From Bartonella vinsonii subsp. vinsonii (GTDB lineage Bacteria; Pseudomonadota; Alphaproteobacteria; Rhizobiales; Rhizobiaceae): a DNA stretch of 64,000 nucleotides. The stretch spans positions 155,738-219,737 of the forward strand of contig NZ_CADEAJ010000002.1 of the NCBI RefSeq assembly GCF_902825235.1, written 5' to 3'. Both the position numbers and the translations under genes were made by a program. The notes beneath the pieces were generated by a model that worked only from the letters and a program-made list of their open reading frames with translations, did not search any database and was not told where the DNA came from. Positions 47,714 through 58,120 of the stretch are shown in pieces (within the stretch, counting starts at the first letter, position 1; each line of letters begins with the position of its first letter).

Positions 47714-48586
47714 ATGAATCTGGTGCAAAAATATCAATCCACTCTTAAAAAAACTGTGACATTTAAGGGTTATGGTGTTCACAGTGGGGGAAAATCTGTG
47801 GTGAAGATTTATCCAGCCGATGTTGGCTGTGGGATTGTTTTTAAGCGTTGTGGATTAGACGGAACAGATCAAATATTTCAAGCGCATGCATCGCAAACGG
47901 GAATGACTCAATTATCAACGGTGCTTGGCCATGGAGAGTACAGAATTGAAACAATTGAACATTTAATGGCTGCAATTGCTGCGTATAATTTGGATAATCT
48001 TGTTATCGAAGTGTCAAGTCATGAGATACCTATTTTGGATGGTTCTGCATGGCAGTATTGTCAAGCTTTTGAAGAAGTTGGCATTGTACAGCAGAATGCG
48101 TTGCGTTCCTATTTTATCATAAAAAAGCCACTGCGCGTTGAAGTTGGTAGTGGTGTTGCAGAGTTTCTGCCGTTTAATGGGCGTCGTTTTGATATAACGA
48201 TTTCTTTTTCTTCTTCTGCTATTGGTAAGCAACACTTCATTTTTGATCTTACGACAAAGGGATTTCGAGATGATTTATCCCGTGCGCGCACTTTTGGTTT
48301 TGTCAAAGACGTGGAAAAATTATGGGCTTCTGGAAAAGGGAGAGGCGCTTCTTTGGAAAACTCTCTTGTTATCGGTCTTGATGATAAAATCATGAATTCA
48401 GATGGTCCTTATTGGGAGAATGAATGTGTGCGACACAAAATGCTTGATGCGATTGGTGATACTGCTTTACTTGGAGCACCTTTTATTGGATTATTTCGCT
48501 CCTATTGTAGTGGGCATAGGATTAATTCGCAATTGGTGAAAGCTGTTTTGGCAGACGAATCGTGTTACGAAGAAAGTTACTTATAG
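47714..48586 (+). CDS. lpxC: UDP-3-O-acyl-N-acetylglucosamine deacetylase
   Basis: Zinc enzyme for the committed step of lipid A synthesis. VTFKGYGVHSGGKSVVKIYP at the N-terminus, the zinc histidine in ETIEHLMAAIAAY (His83), SHEIPILDGSAWQYC, and the second metal cluster HKMLDAIGDTALLG near residue 240, with the catalytic His in GHRINSQLV. About 290 residues, slightly short at the C-terminus compared with 300-305 for E. coli. ATG 47714 is chosen; GTG 47711 is adjacent. Often follows ftsZ in proteobacteria. Confidence 0.96.
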   Translation: MNLVQKYQSTLKKTVTFKGYGVHSGGKSVVKIYPADVGCGIVFKRCGLDGTDQIFQAHASQTGMTQLSTVLGHGEYRIETIEHLMAAIAAYNLDNLVIEVSSHEIPILDGSAWQYCQAFEEVGIVQQNALRSYFIIKKPLRVEVGSGVAEFLPFNGRRFDITISFSSSAIGKQHFIFDLTTKGFRDDLSRARTFGFVKDVEKLWASGKGRGASLENSLVIGLDDKIMNSDGPYWENECVRHKMLDAIGDTALLGAPFIGLFRSYCSGHRINSQLVKAVLADESCYEESYL

Positions 48587-48657
48587 GTGACATGAGAGAG
48601 AGATTGAAAAGATTTTCTTATGGTTGATTTGATTTTTAAGGGGATGATTGACCTAAG

Positions 48658-48676
48658 CCACTAAATTGGTTAGTGG
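48658..48676 (+). terminator. Possible weak terminator after lpxC
   Basis: CCACTAA and TTAGTGG form a 7-bp stem with loop ATTGG, followed by ATTTTAAAG, about 70 bases after the lpxC stop. The stem is A/T-rich and the T-run short, so it is only a candidate. Confidence 0.4.
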
Positions 48677-48756
48677 ATTTTAAAGTGATATGGTATAAAA
48701 ATTTTTAATAAATAACTTTTGCTACAAGGTGATATTCTCTGGAGGCCGAGAAAACT

Positions 48757-49650
48757 ATGATAAATTCTTATAGATGTATTGAAAATTTGGCATATAGGAA
48801 ATCTAATATTGTGTGCAAGGTATTGGGGGTTATGCTTTTGGGGAGCACTTGCATGTTAGCAGGTTGTTTATTTAAAGAGAAAAATACCCTTGATCCTTCT
48901 GCATATGTTTTAAAAATGGATCCACCGGATGTTTTATACAATCAGGCACTTGCTAGCCTTAATAGTGGACGACTTGGAGATGCATCGAAAAAGTTCCTTA
49001 CGATTGAAAAACAGTATGCTTATACTGACTGGGGACGTAAATCCTTAGTGATGGGTGCTTTTACAAATTATCGGCTTGGCAAGTATGATGATTCAATTAG
49101 CATGGCTCAGCGCTATATTACTCTTTATCCAGGATCAGATGATTCTGCTTATGCTTATTATATTATTGGGCTTTCTTCTTTCCGTCGGATTGCAGATGTT
49201 ACACGAGATCAACGCGATACGAAGCGTGCTATTGCTGCTATGCAGCTTCTCATAGAGCGCTATCCGCATTCTGAATATGTTGAAGATGCTAAAGCGAAAA
49301 TACGTTTTGGTCGAGAGCAGTTGGCTGGTAAAGAAATGCAGGTTGGCCGTTATTATGAAGAAGGTCGACGCTACCTTGCAGCAAGTAGAAGATTTCGTAC
49401 GGTGGTTGAAGAGTATTCCGATACAAATCAGATTGAAGAAGCACTTTTCCGCTTGACGGAAGTTAATCTTGCTCTTGGCTTAACTTCGGAAGCGCAGACA
49501 GCAGCAGCTATTTTAGGACGGAATTATCCTAAAAGTGAGTGGTATAAGTTTTCTTATAATTTATTGCAAAAGAATAGCATATCTCCACAGGAGCATAAAT
49601 CTTCTTGGATCTCACATGCTTTAAGTGGTGGTAAGAATAAGGCACGTTGA
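48757..49650 (+). CDS. bamD: Outer-membrane assembly lipoprotein BamD
   Basis: Lipoprotein of the BAM complex that inserts beta-barrel proteins into the outer membrane. The signal peptide ends in a lipobox (CMLAGC, modified Cys near residue 36). TPR-like helices follow: DVLYNQALASLNSGRLGDAS, YRLGKYDDSISMAQRYITLY, SDDSAYAYYIIGLSSFRRI, SEYVEDAKAKIRFGREQLAG. The conserved R-D-Q-R-D motif segment is DVTRDQRDTKRAIAAMQLLI. 297 residues. GGAGG about 10 bases before ATG 48757. Followed closely by recN; the lpxC-bamD-recN-ligA order is common in rhizobia. Confidence 0.95.
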   Translation: MINSYRCIENLAYRKSNIVCKVLGVMLLGSTCMLAGCLFKEKNTLDPSAYVLKMDPPDVLYNQALASLNSGRLGDASKKFLTIEKQYAYTDWGRKSLVMGAFTNYRLGKYDDSISMAQRYITLYPGSDDSAYAYYIIGLSSFRRIADVTRDQRDTKRAIAAMQLLIERYPHSEYVEDAKAKIRFGREQLAGKEMQVGRYYEEGRRYLAASRRFRTVVEEYSDTNQIEEALFRLTEVNLALGLTSEAQTAAAILGRNYPKSEWYKFSYNLLQKNSISPQEHKSSWISHALSGGKNKAR

Positions 49651-49656
49651 TTTTAT

Positions 49657-51318
49657 ATGCTGGTGCAGCTTTCGATTCATAATATTGTTTTGATCGAAAC
49701 GCTTGATATTCATTTCACAGCGGGTTTATCGGTTTTAACTGGAGAAACAGGCGCTGGGAAGTCTATCCTTCTTGATGCTTTGTCGTTGGCTCTTGGGGGG
49801 CGGGGGGATGCTTCGCTTGTGCGTCATGGTGCTGACCGCGGGCAGGTGACAGCTGTCTTTGATGTGCCTGTTTCGCATCCTGCACGCCAGCTTATCCGTG
49901 AAAATGGTTTTGATGATGAAGGCGATATCATTTTACGACGTGTGCAATCAAGTGATGGTCGTAGCCGTGTTTTTATTAATGATCAGGTCGCTAGTGTTGC
50001 GTTGATGCGTAATGTTGGTCGTCTGTTGGTTGAAATCCATGGGCAACATGATGATCGCGCCCTTGTTGATGTTGCAACACATCGCCAGTTATTAGATGCT
50101 TTTGGGGGGCTTGAGGATGAAACAGAAAATTTGCGGCAGTGCTATCGGATATGGCGTGAATTTGAAGAAAGCCTGCAAAAACAGCGTATAAAGGTAGAGG
50201 ATGCTGTGCGTGAGGCCGATTATCTTCGTGCATGTGTGGAAGAGCTTGAAAAGCTTGATTTTCAAGTTGGAGAAGAAGAGATACTTTCTCTTCGTCGGGC
50301 AGATATGCTGAAATTAGAAAAAATAGCAACGGATATTAAAGAGGCTGATGATCTCTTAAGTGGGCCTAAATCACCAATTCCTGTCCTTTCCAATTTGGTG
50401 AGACGTTTGGAGCGGAAAATCTCTGAAGCGCAAGAGCTCATTACACCTGTGGTGAAATCTATTGATGAGGCATTACATGCACTTGCAACAGCACAAGAGG
50501 GAATCGAAGAGGCCGTGCGGGCATTGGATTTTGATACTGGTGAATTGGAACGGATAGAGGAGCGTCTTTTTGCTCTTCGTGGTTTTGCTCGTAAATATCA
50601 TGTTTCTGCAGATGAATTGGCTCTATTGCGTGATAAAATGGATGCCGAACTTGCTCATTTTGAGGAGGCACAAGCTGCATTAACGCATTTTGAACATGAG
50701 GCACGGGAAGCACAAAAAAAATATGATATCTTAGCGCAAGCGTTATCAATAAAGCGTCGAGAAGTAGCAAAGCACTTGTCTGAAAATGTTATGGCTGAAT
50801 TACCGGCATTGAAATTGGAAAAAGCAGAGTTTATTGTTGAAATACAAAGTGATGCTGAAAAACGAAGTGCAGAAGGGATAGATCGTATTGAATATTGGGT
50901 TCGGACAAATCCTGGAACACGGGCGGGACCAATGCTTAGTGTGGCTTCGGGTGGTGAACTGTCTCGTTTTTTATTAGCGTTAAAAGTTGTTTTGTCTGAT
51001 CGTGGATCAGCTCCTACATTGATCTTTGATGAAATTGATACGGGGGTTGGGGGAGCTGTTGCAGCTGCCATTGGACAACGATTACAGCGTTTATCAAAAA
51101 CTGTTCAGGTTTTTGCTATTACACATGCGCCACAGGTAGCCTCCAAAGCGCATAGTCACTTTCTTATTTCAAAGGTTGAAAGTAATGATAAAGGGCGTTT
51201 TATGACGGGGGTGCATAAGATGGAGGAGCATGAGCGTGCAGAAGAAATTGCCCGCATGTTAGCAGGAGAGCAAATTACTCAAGAGGCGCGTGCAGCTGCT
51301 CAAAAGCTTCTCACATAG
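49657..51318 (+). CDS. recN: DNA repair ATPase RecN
   Basis: SMC-like protein acting in double-strand break repair. Walker A GETGAGKS is at 29-36. Long coiled-coil arms run from about 155 to 370, with Q-loop and signature VASGGELSRFLLALK, Walker B TLIFDEIDTGVGG and ITHAPQVASKAHSHFLISK at the C-terminus. 553 residues, normal length. It starts six bases after the bamD stop and is probably co-transcribed. No LexA-like box was clearly seen upstream. Confidence 0.96.
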   Translation: MLVQLSIHNIVLIETLDIHFTAGLSVLTGETGAGKSILLDALSLALGGRGDASLVRHGADRGQVTAVFDVPVSHPARQLIRENGFDDEGDIILRRVQSSDGRSRVFINDQVASVALMRNVGRLLVEIHGQHDDRALVDVATHRQLLDAFGGLEDETENLRQCYRIWREFEESLQKQRIKVEDAVREADYLRACVEELEKLDFQVGEEEILSLRRADMLKLEKIATDIKEADDLLSGPKSPIPVLSNLVRRLERKISEAQELITPVVKSIDEALHALATAQEGIEEAVRALDFDTGELERIEERLFALRGFARKYHVSADELALLRDKMDAELAHFEEAQAALTHFEHEAREAQKKYDILAQALSIKRREVAKHLSENVMAELPALKLEKAEFIVEIQSDAEKRSAEGIDRIEYWVRTNPGTRAGPMLSVASGGELSRFLLALKVVLSDRGSAPTLIFDEIDTGVGGAVAAAIGQRLQRLSKTVQVFAITHAPQVASKAHSHFLISKVESNDKGRFMTGVHKMEEHERAEEIARMLAGEQITQEARAAAQKLLT

Positions 51319-51395
51319 ATAGAATTGACGCGCATGCGTTCATCGAGGTTCTATTTGTACAGAAGAGTTGAGAACCTTATGGCCATGGCCCATAA

Positions 51396-53570
<2,175 letters not shown>

Positions 53571-53968
53571 GGAAGTGATGCTTCAAGTATGATGAGAATT
53601 CACTTGTTTTTATCATTCTTCAAAAGGCGCGATTTATGGATGTTAAAAATCAACATGTACTTTTAAGAAATCTTATCATTCTCTTTAGTGCTGTAAAAAA
53701 ATTATCCTTTAGGATGATGATATAATAAAAGTTTCTATAAAGAAAAGGGGGATATAACTGTCTGGAGTTGATAGGATAGGAGTTAAAGCACTCTCACTTG
53801 CAAGTTTATTCTCCTTGTTCCACACGAGTTTAGCTTTACCAGCAAAAAAACTTGAAGTATTTTAGAAAAATATTTTTTGAATTTCCTGACAGTATATACG
53901 TTTTTCTTTTACAAAAAGAAGGTACAGTGTTTTGTAAGAAGAGGAAGAAGATGTTTGTGCTTCTTCAT
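53571..53968. other. Gene-free stretch after ligA with a signal-peptide remnant
   Basis: About 400 bases. A + strand frame at roughly 53770-53863 reads GVKALSLASLFSLFHTSLAL then PAKKLEVF and stops. It looks like a lysine-poor signal peptide ending in a cleavable region, but no ATG, GTG or TTG starts it. This suggests the front end of a decayed exported-protein gene. Nothing else supported. Confidence 0.4.
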
Positions 53969-55795
53969 TTAAAGAGGCATTGTTGCTTCTTTTGCCCATT
54001 TTTTATCTTCTTCATTTAAATAAGGTGCATTAACCTGATAGACATGCGCATGATAATCATTGAGCCATTGCTGTTCTTCTCGTGTCAAAAGTTCTGGAAG
54101 AATTAAGCGTCGGTCAATGGGACAATTTGTGAGTGTTTCAAACGAGAGCATTTCTATCTCTCCACCGTTCATTTTTTGTGCTGGTTTTACAATGAGTAAA
54201 TTTTCAATACGAATACCAAAAGCGCCTTCACGGTAATATCCAGGTTCATTAGAAATAATCATTCCAGGGATTAATTCTTGGCTCCCATTGCGCGAAAGAT
54301 TTTGTGGTCCTTCATGGACAGAAAGATAAGATCCAACTCCATGACCAGTACCATGGGCATAATCAAAACCTGCTTTCCATAAGGCGATACGTGCGAGACT
54401 ATCAAGATCTTGTCCGCGTGTTCCTTTTGGAAAGCATGCAGTTGAAAGAGCAATCATGCCTTTGAGGACAAGAGTGAAACAGCGTTTCTCTTCTTGGCCA
54501 ATATTGCCAATTGCTACAGTGCGTGTAACATCTGTTGTGCCATCGCGGTATTGTCCACCTGAATCAATAAGATAAAGTTCACCAGCATTGAGCTTTTTAT
54601 TTGTTTGGGTTGTTACACGATAATGGACAATAGCACCATTTGCCCCTACTGCTGAGATTGTATCAAAAGAGAGATCTTCAAGTTTTTCTCCCATTTCCTT
54701 TGCTGTCGTTATGCGAAATTCTTCTAATTTTTGAGCAGCAGAAATTTCACTTATTGTGCCTAGTGTTTGTTTATCTAACCAAGAAAAAAAACGAGTAAGA
54801 GCTACACCATCGCGCAAGTGCGCTTTACGTGCACCATTTAGTTCTGTGCTATTTTTAATGGCACGTGGTAGAGCAGCAGGATCAGTAAGCGTAAGGAAAG
54901 ACCCGCTTTGTTGTTCGATAACGGTGCGTAATTTTTCGCATGTTAGCCGTGGATCTAAAGCAAAAACTGTTCCTTTTTGAACATAATCTTTGATCTTTGC
55001 AATAAGTTGTTCTGGTTCATATAATTTTGCATAATGTTCTAGATATTGTTTCTGTTCTATCTCCAATTTTTTGCTGTTAAGAAATAAAATAGGTGTTTCT
55101 TCGATAGGAATGAGGGCAAAGCAAAGGACAAAAGGTGTATTGGATACATCATTGCCACGTATATTGAATGTCCATGCAATAGAGGAGGGGTCTGTGAAAA
55201 TAAAAGCATCTGCATTGGCTTGCTTGATATTCTGCTGAATTAAGGTCAGCTTTTCATTTGTATCGCGTCCAGCATATTTGAGAGGATGAATTGATAGAGC
55301 AGATTGTGGAAATTGTGGTTGATCATGCCAGATAAGGTCAATAAGATTTTGTTGAACTGCTACAAGTTTTCCACCTGCTTTAGTTTCTAATGCGTTTTTT
55401 AATGTATCAGTGGCAGTGATGGTGTGGAGCCATGGATCAAAGCCAATAGAAAGCTTTTGCCCATTTTTTTCAAGCCATTGTGAGGGAGGACAAGTTACGA
55501 GGTCTTCATAGTCAAAAATGTGTGGATCAGTTTGCTGGCGGACTTGGAGTGTATAGCGTCCATCTGTGAATATAATGGCTTTGTTTTTTAAAATGAGTGC
55601 AGTACCCGATGAACCCGTAAAGCCAGTAAGCCAGCTAAGGCGTTGAGCATGTGGGGGAACATATTCTCCTTGATGTTCATCGCTACGCGGAACAAGAAAG
55701 CCATCTAGTCCGAGGCGATCAAGTTCTTTACGAAGAGAGGAAATGCGCTCTGCAGCGTGGGCTGGATTTGTTGTTGCCTCAAAAGATTGATACAT
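53969..55795 (-). CDS. Xaa-Pro aminopeptidase (M24B, three-domain type)
   Basis: Cytoplasmic metallo-aminopeptidase releasing N-terminal residues before proline. Start ATG 55795 (MYQSFEATTNPAHAAERISS), 608 residues; a longer frame to 55837 would run into prmA. Two N-terminal creatinase-like domains (LDGFLVPRSDEHQGEYVPPH, then SIAWTFNIRGNDVSNTPF) are followed by the pita-bread M24 domain. The metal ligands are in LIDSGGQYRDGTTDVTRT (two Asp), HGTGHGVGSYLSVHEGP (His), ISNEPGYYREGAFGIRIEN (Glu, Glu). It lies 18 bases downstream of prmA on the same strand. Confidence 0.93.
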   Translation of the reverse strand: MYQSFEATTNPAHAAERISSLRKELDRLGLDGFLVPRSDEHQGEYVPPHAQRLSWLTGFTGSSGTALILKNKAIIFTDGRYTLQVRQQTDPHIFDYEDLVTCPPSQWLEKNGQKLSIGFDPWLHTITATDTLKNALETKAGGKLVAVQQNLIDLIWHDQPQFPQSALSIHPLKYAGRDTNEKLTLIQQNIKQANADAFIFTDPSSIAWTFNIRGNDVSNTPFVLCFALIPIEETPILFLNSKKLEIEQKQYLEHYAKLYEPEQLIAKIKDYVQKGTVFALDPRLTCEKLRTVIEQQSGSFLTLTDPAALPRAIKNSTELNGARKAHLRDGVALTRFFSWLDKQTLGTISEISAAQKLEEFRITTAKEMGEKLEDLSFDTISAVGANGAIVHYRVTTQTNKKLNAGELYLIDSGGQYRDGTTDVTRTVAIGNIGQEEKRCFTLVLKGMIALSTACFPKGTRGQDLDSLARIALWKAGFDYAHGTGHGVGSYLSVHEGPQNLSRNGSQELIPGMIISNEPGYYREGAFGIRIENLLIVKPAQKMNGGEIEMLSFETLTNCPIDRRLILPELLTREEQQWLNDYHAHVYQVNAPYLNEEDKKWAKEATMPL

Positions 55796-55812
55796 AACAA
55801 CGTCCTTTTCAT

Positions 55813-56682
55813 TTATTTTAGATGTATAGTCACCCATCCTTGACGGTGGTATGTTTCAATATGTTTTAAACCCTGCTTTATATAAGCTTCCAACACATGA
55901 GCGTGTTGTTCTTCAAGAATTCCAGACAGTATCAGTGATCCACCTTTTTGGAGTGCTTGTACCATTTCTTGTGCAAGTTCAATAAGTGGATTAGCAAGGA
56001 TATTGGCAACGATAAGATCAAAGGGTGCCCGTGATGCAATTTTATCATGGGAAAAACCCGTTGCTGTAACAGCTGTAATATATTTCTTTACGCCATTGAG
56101 TTCGATATTGTGTTGTGCAACTTGAATAGCAATGGGATCAATATCGGATGCAAGTACGCAAACAGGTTTGAGCATTGCGATGCCGATGGCAAGGACACCG
56201 CTACCGGTACCAAGATCAAGAACATTTTTTGGATTTTCGTGTTTTATCACTTTGGCAATCATTTCCAAACAACCCGCTGTTGTTCCATGATGTCCGGTAC
56301 CAAAAGCTTGATTAGCTTCAATTTCAATAGGCAAAACATTGGGTGGAATATCGTTTCGGTTATGGCTTCCGTGTACAAAAAAAGGTCCAGCACGCACAGG
56401 TGTTAGTCCTTCAAGGCTTTGTTTAACCCAGTCAATATTGGGTAAAATTTCACGGTTAATTTTTTCAGAATCTATAGAAAGAATGTTTGCAAATTGTTTG
56501 GAAGCATTCTCTAAGTTTTCTTTATCCACATAAAGAGAGAGTTCATATACAGCATGTTTTTCATCTATCTCGGTAAGAGCGAGAGGATATCCTTCGTCTT
56601 CAAAGGCTTTTTCCATAAGTGTGTAGGACCGCTCTGCTTCATTTTTAGAAGCAGTATAATACAGACGAATTTGCTGTGACAT
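55813..56682 (-). CDS. prmA: Ribosomal protein L11 methyltransferase
   Basis: SAM-dependent enzyme that trimethylates ribosomal protein L11. The N-terminal substrate-recognition domain (residues 1-95) is followed by FGTGHHGTTAGCLEMI, motif I VLDLGTGSGVLAIGIAMLK, ASDIDPIAIQVAQHNIELNG, and LIVANILANPLIELAQEMVQ containing the NILA motif. 289 residues. ATG 56682 is preceded by AGAAC. prmA and the aminopeptidase P gene form a pair found in many alphaproteobacteria. Confidence 0.95.
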   Translation of the reverse strand: MSQQIRLYYTASKNEAERSYTLMEKAFEDEGYPLALTEIDEKHAVYELSLYVDKENLENASKQFANILSIDSEKINREILPNIDWVKQSLEGLTPVRAGPFFVHGSHNRNDIPPNVLPIEIEANQAFGTGHHGTTAGCLEMIAKVIKHENPKNVLDLGTGSGVLAIGIAMLKPVCVLASDIDPIAIQVAQHNIELNGVKKYITAVTATGFSHDKIASRAPFDLIVANILANPLIELAQEMVQALQKGGSLILSGILEEQHAHVLEAYIKQGLKHIETYHRQGWVTIHLK

Positions 56683-56710
56683 TTTGTTCTTTCTTTTAAT
56701 CGGCTTTTAT

Positions 56711-57292
56711 TTAGCTTGAGACGAGTTTTTTCAGCTGTTCAATAGCGATATTGTCTTTTATTTCAGTATCGCTCTCTTTGGTGTCATAAGGAATAACACC
56801 AGCGAGCTTTCCGCCTTTTTTTAGTAAAAAAATTGCTGCTGTGTGGTTATAAGTGTAATTTCCGTCTGTTCCTAGTACTTTTTCAGCAACGATATTAAAA
56901 GAATCTACCATTTTATGAACTTTTTCAGGATCTCCACTAATACCAATAATTTTATTGTTAAAATTACTGAGGTAATTATGGAGCACTTCTGGTGTGTCAC
57001 GTTCAGGATCAACTGTAACAAACCATATTCCTAATTTATCAGCCTTTGGTCCAAGAGCTGTCAACCATCGGTCGAGATTGATCAGTGTAGTAGGGCAGCT
57101 TTCAGGGCACATGGTGAAGCCAAAGAAAATAATTGAAGGCTGGCTTCGAATATCAACTTCGGTGATCGTTTTTCCATTGGAATCAGTGAGTATAAAATCA
57201 TCCCCCAAGGGTTTATTTCTCAACGCATCATAAATGAAAATGCCTGAAAGAAATATGATTGTTAGCCCGAAGATGCGTATTACATTTTTCAT
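56711..57292 (-). CDS. SCO1/SenC family copper chaperone
   Basis: Membrane-anchored periplasmic thioredoxin-fold protein delivering copper to cytochrome c oxidase. N-terminal anchor (residues 5-22, IRIFGLTIIFLSGIFIYDAL). Copper ligands are Cys62 and Cys66 in GFTMCPESCPTTL, and His150 in NYTYNHTAAIFLL. The FVTVDPERDTPEVL block is typical. 193 residues. The stop is 29 bases before the prmA start on the same strand. No cox genes in the window. Confidence 0.94.
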   Translation of the reverse strand: MKNVIRIFGLTIIFLSGIFIYDALRNKPLGDDFILTDSNGKTITEVDIRSQPSIIFFGFTMCPESCPTTLINLDRWLTALGPKADKLGIWFVTVDPERDTPEVLHNYLSNFNNKIIGISGDPEKVHKMVDSFNIVAEKVLGTDGNYTYNHTAAIFLLKKGGKLAGVIPYDTKESDTEIKDNIAIEQLKKLVSS

Positions 57293-57431
57293 AGTCTGAC
57301 TCTCTTAGGTGGATCAGAAAATTGTAACATTGGCTGGTTAACTTTGCAATCTCTGTTTCATGGTTGATTTTGTTTTGCTTGTCGGTATGTTTTTTCATGT
57401 TATTTACGGAAAAACAATTGGTGAAAGAGAA

Positions 57432-58061
57432 ATGGATATTGAGAAAGATCTTCGGTTCCATAAGAGCGATCCCCGTATTCATACCACAGCACGGTTGCAT
57501 GGTTGTAAATTGGGACGCTATGTGGAAATCAATGAGAGGGTTGTTTTGCGAGATGTAAGCGTTGGAGATTTTTCTTATTTTGAGCGTAACAGTGAAGCTA
57601 TTTATGGTGATATTGGGCGTTTTTGTTCTATTGCATCTCATGTCTGTGTCAATGCACTAGAGCATCCCATAGAACGCCTTTCGACGCATAAAATAACCTA
57701 TCGTCCTAACGAATATTTCCGCTATATGCCGTTAGAGAGTTCCTTTCGTGAAGGACGTTGTGCAAAACGTGTGATCATTGGGCATGATGTATGGATTGGA
57801 CATGGCGCGGTTATTATGCCCGGGATTACAATTGGACATGGTGCTATCATTGGTGCTAACGCTGTTGTCACAAAAGATATTTTACCTTATACGATTGTTA
57901 CTGGCGTTCCTGCAAAGCGGTTGCGTATGCGTTTTCCTGACAATGTCATTCAGACACTTTTGGAAATGGCTTGGTGGAATTGGCCGCTTGATAAAATTTA
58001 CAACGCATTGCCCGATATGCAAAAGCTTCCCATCGAAATTTTTATCGAAAAGTGGAAGTAA
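57432..58061 (+). CDS. Hexapeptide-repeat acyltransferase (xenobiotic/phosphonate-type)
   Basis: Trimeric left-handed beta-helix acyltransferase. From ATG 57432 (MDIEKDLRFHKSDPRIHTTA) it has 209 residues. Hexapeptide repeats run through LGRYVEINERVVLRDVSVGD and IIGHDVWIGHGAVIMPGITI to GAIIGANAVVTKDI, ending in YTIVTGVPAKRLRMRF. The insert LEHPIERLSTHKITYRPNEY matches the branch that includes chloramphenicol/xenobiotic acetyltransferases and the hexapeptide protein of phosphonate (phn) clusters. No phn genes are near. The acceptor substrate is unknown. The ATG upstream (57360) is less likely; a GAAAGAGAA ribosome site fits 57432. Confidence 0.85.
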   Translation: MDIEKDLRFHKSDPRIHTTARLHGCKLGRYVEINERVVLRDVSVGDFSYFERNSEAIYGDIGRFCSIASHVCVNALEHPIERLSTHKITYRPNEYFRYMPLESSFREGRCAKRVIIGHDVWIGHGAVIMPGITIGHGAIIGANAVVTKDILPYTIVTGVPAKRLRMRFPDNVIQTLLEMAWWNWPLDKIYNALPDMQKLPIEIFIEKWK

Positions 58062-58120
58062 GGCTCAAAATAAAATCAAAAAGGGTTCTTCCTTTGGAAA
58101 GATGATTTTATTATGTTTCA

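Noticed and set aside
51377..51395. Near-palindrome TTATGGCCATGGCCCATAA before ligA
   Set aside because: One half is missing a base, there is no T-run, and no known operator matches; probably chance.
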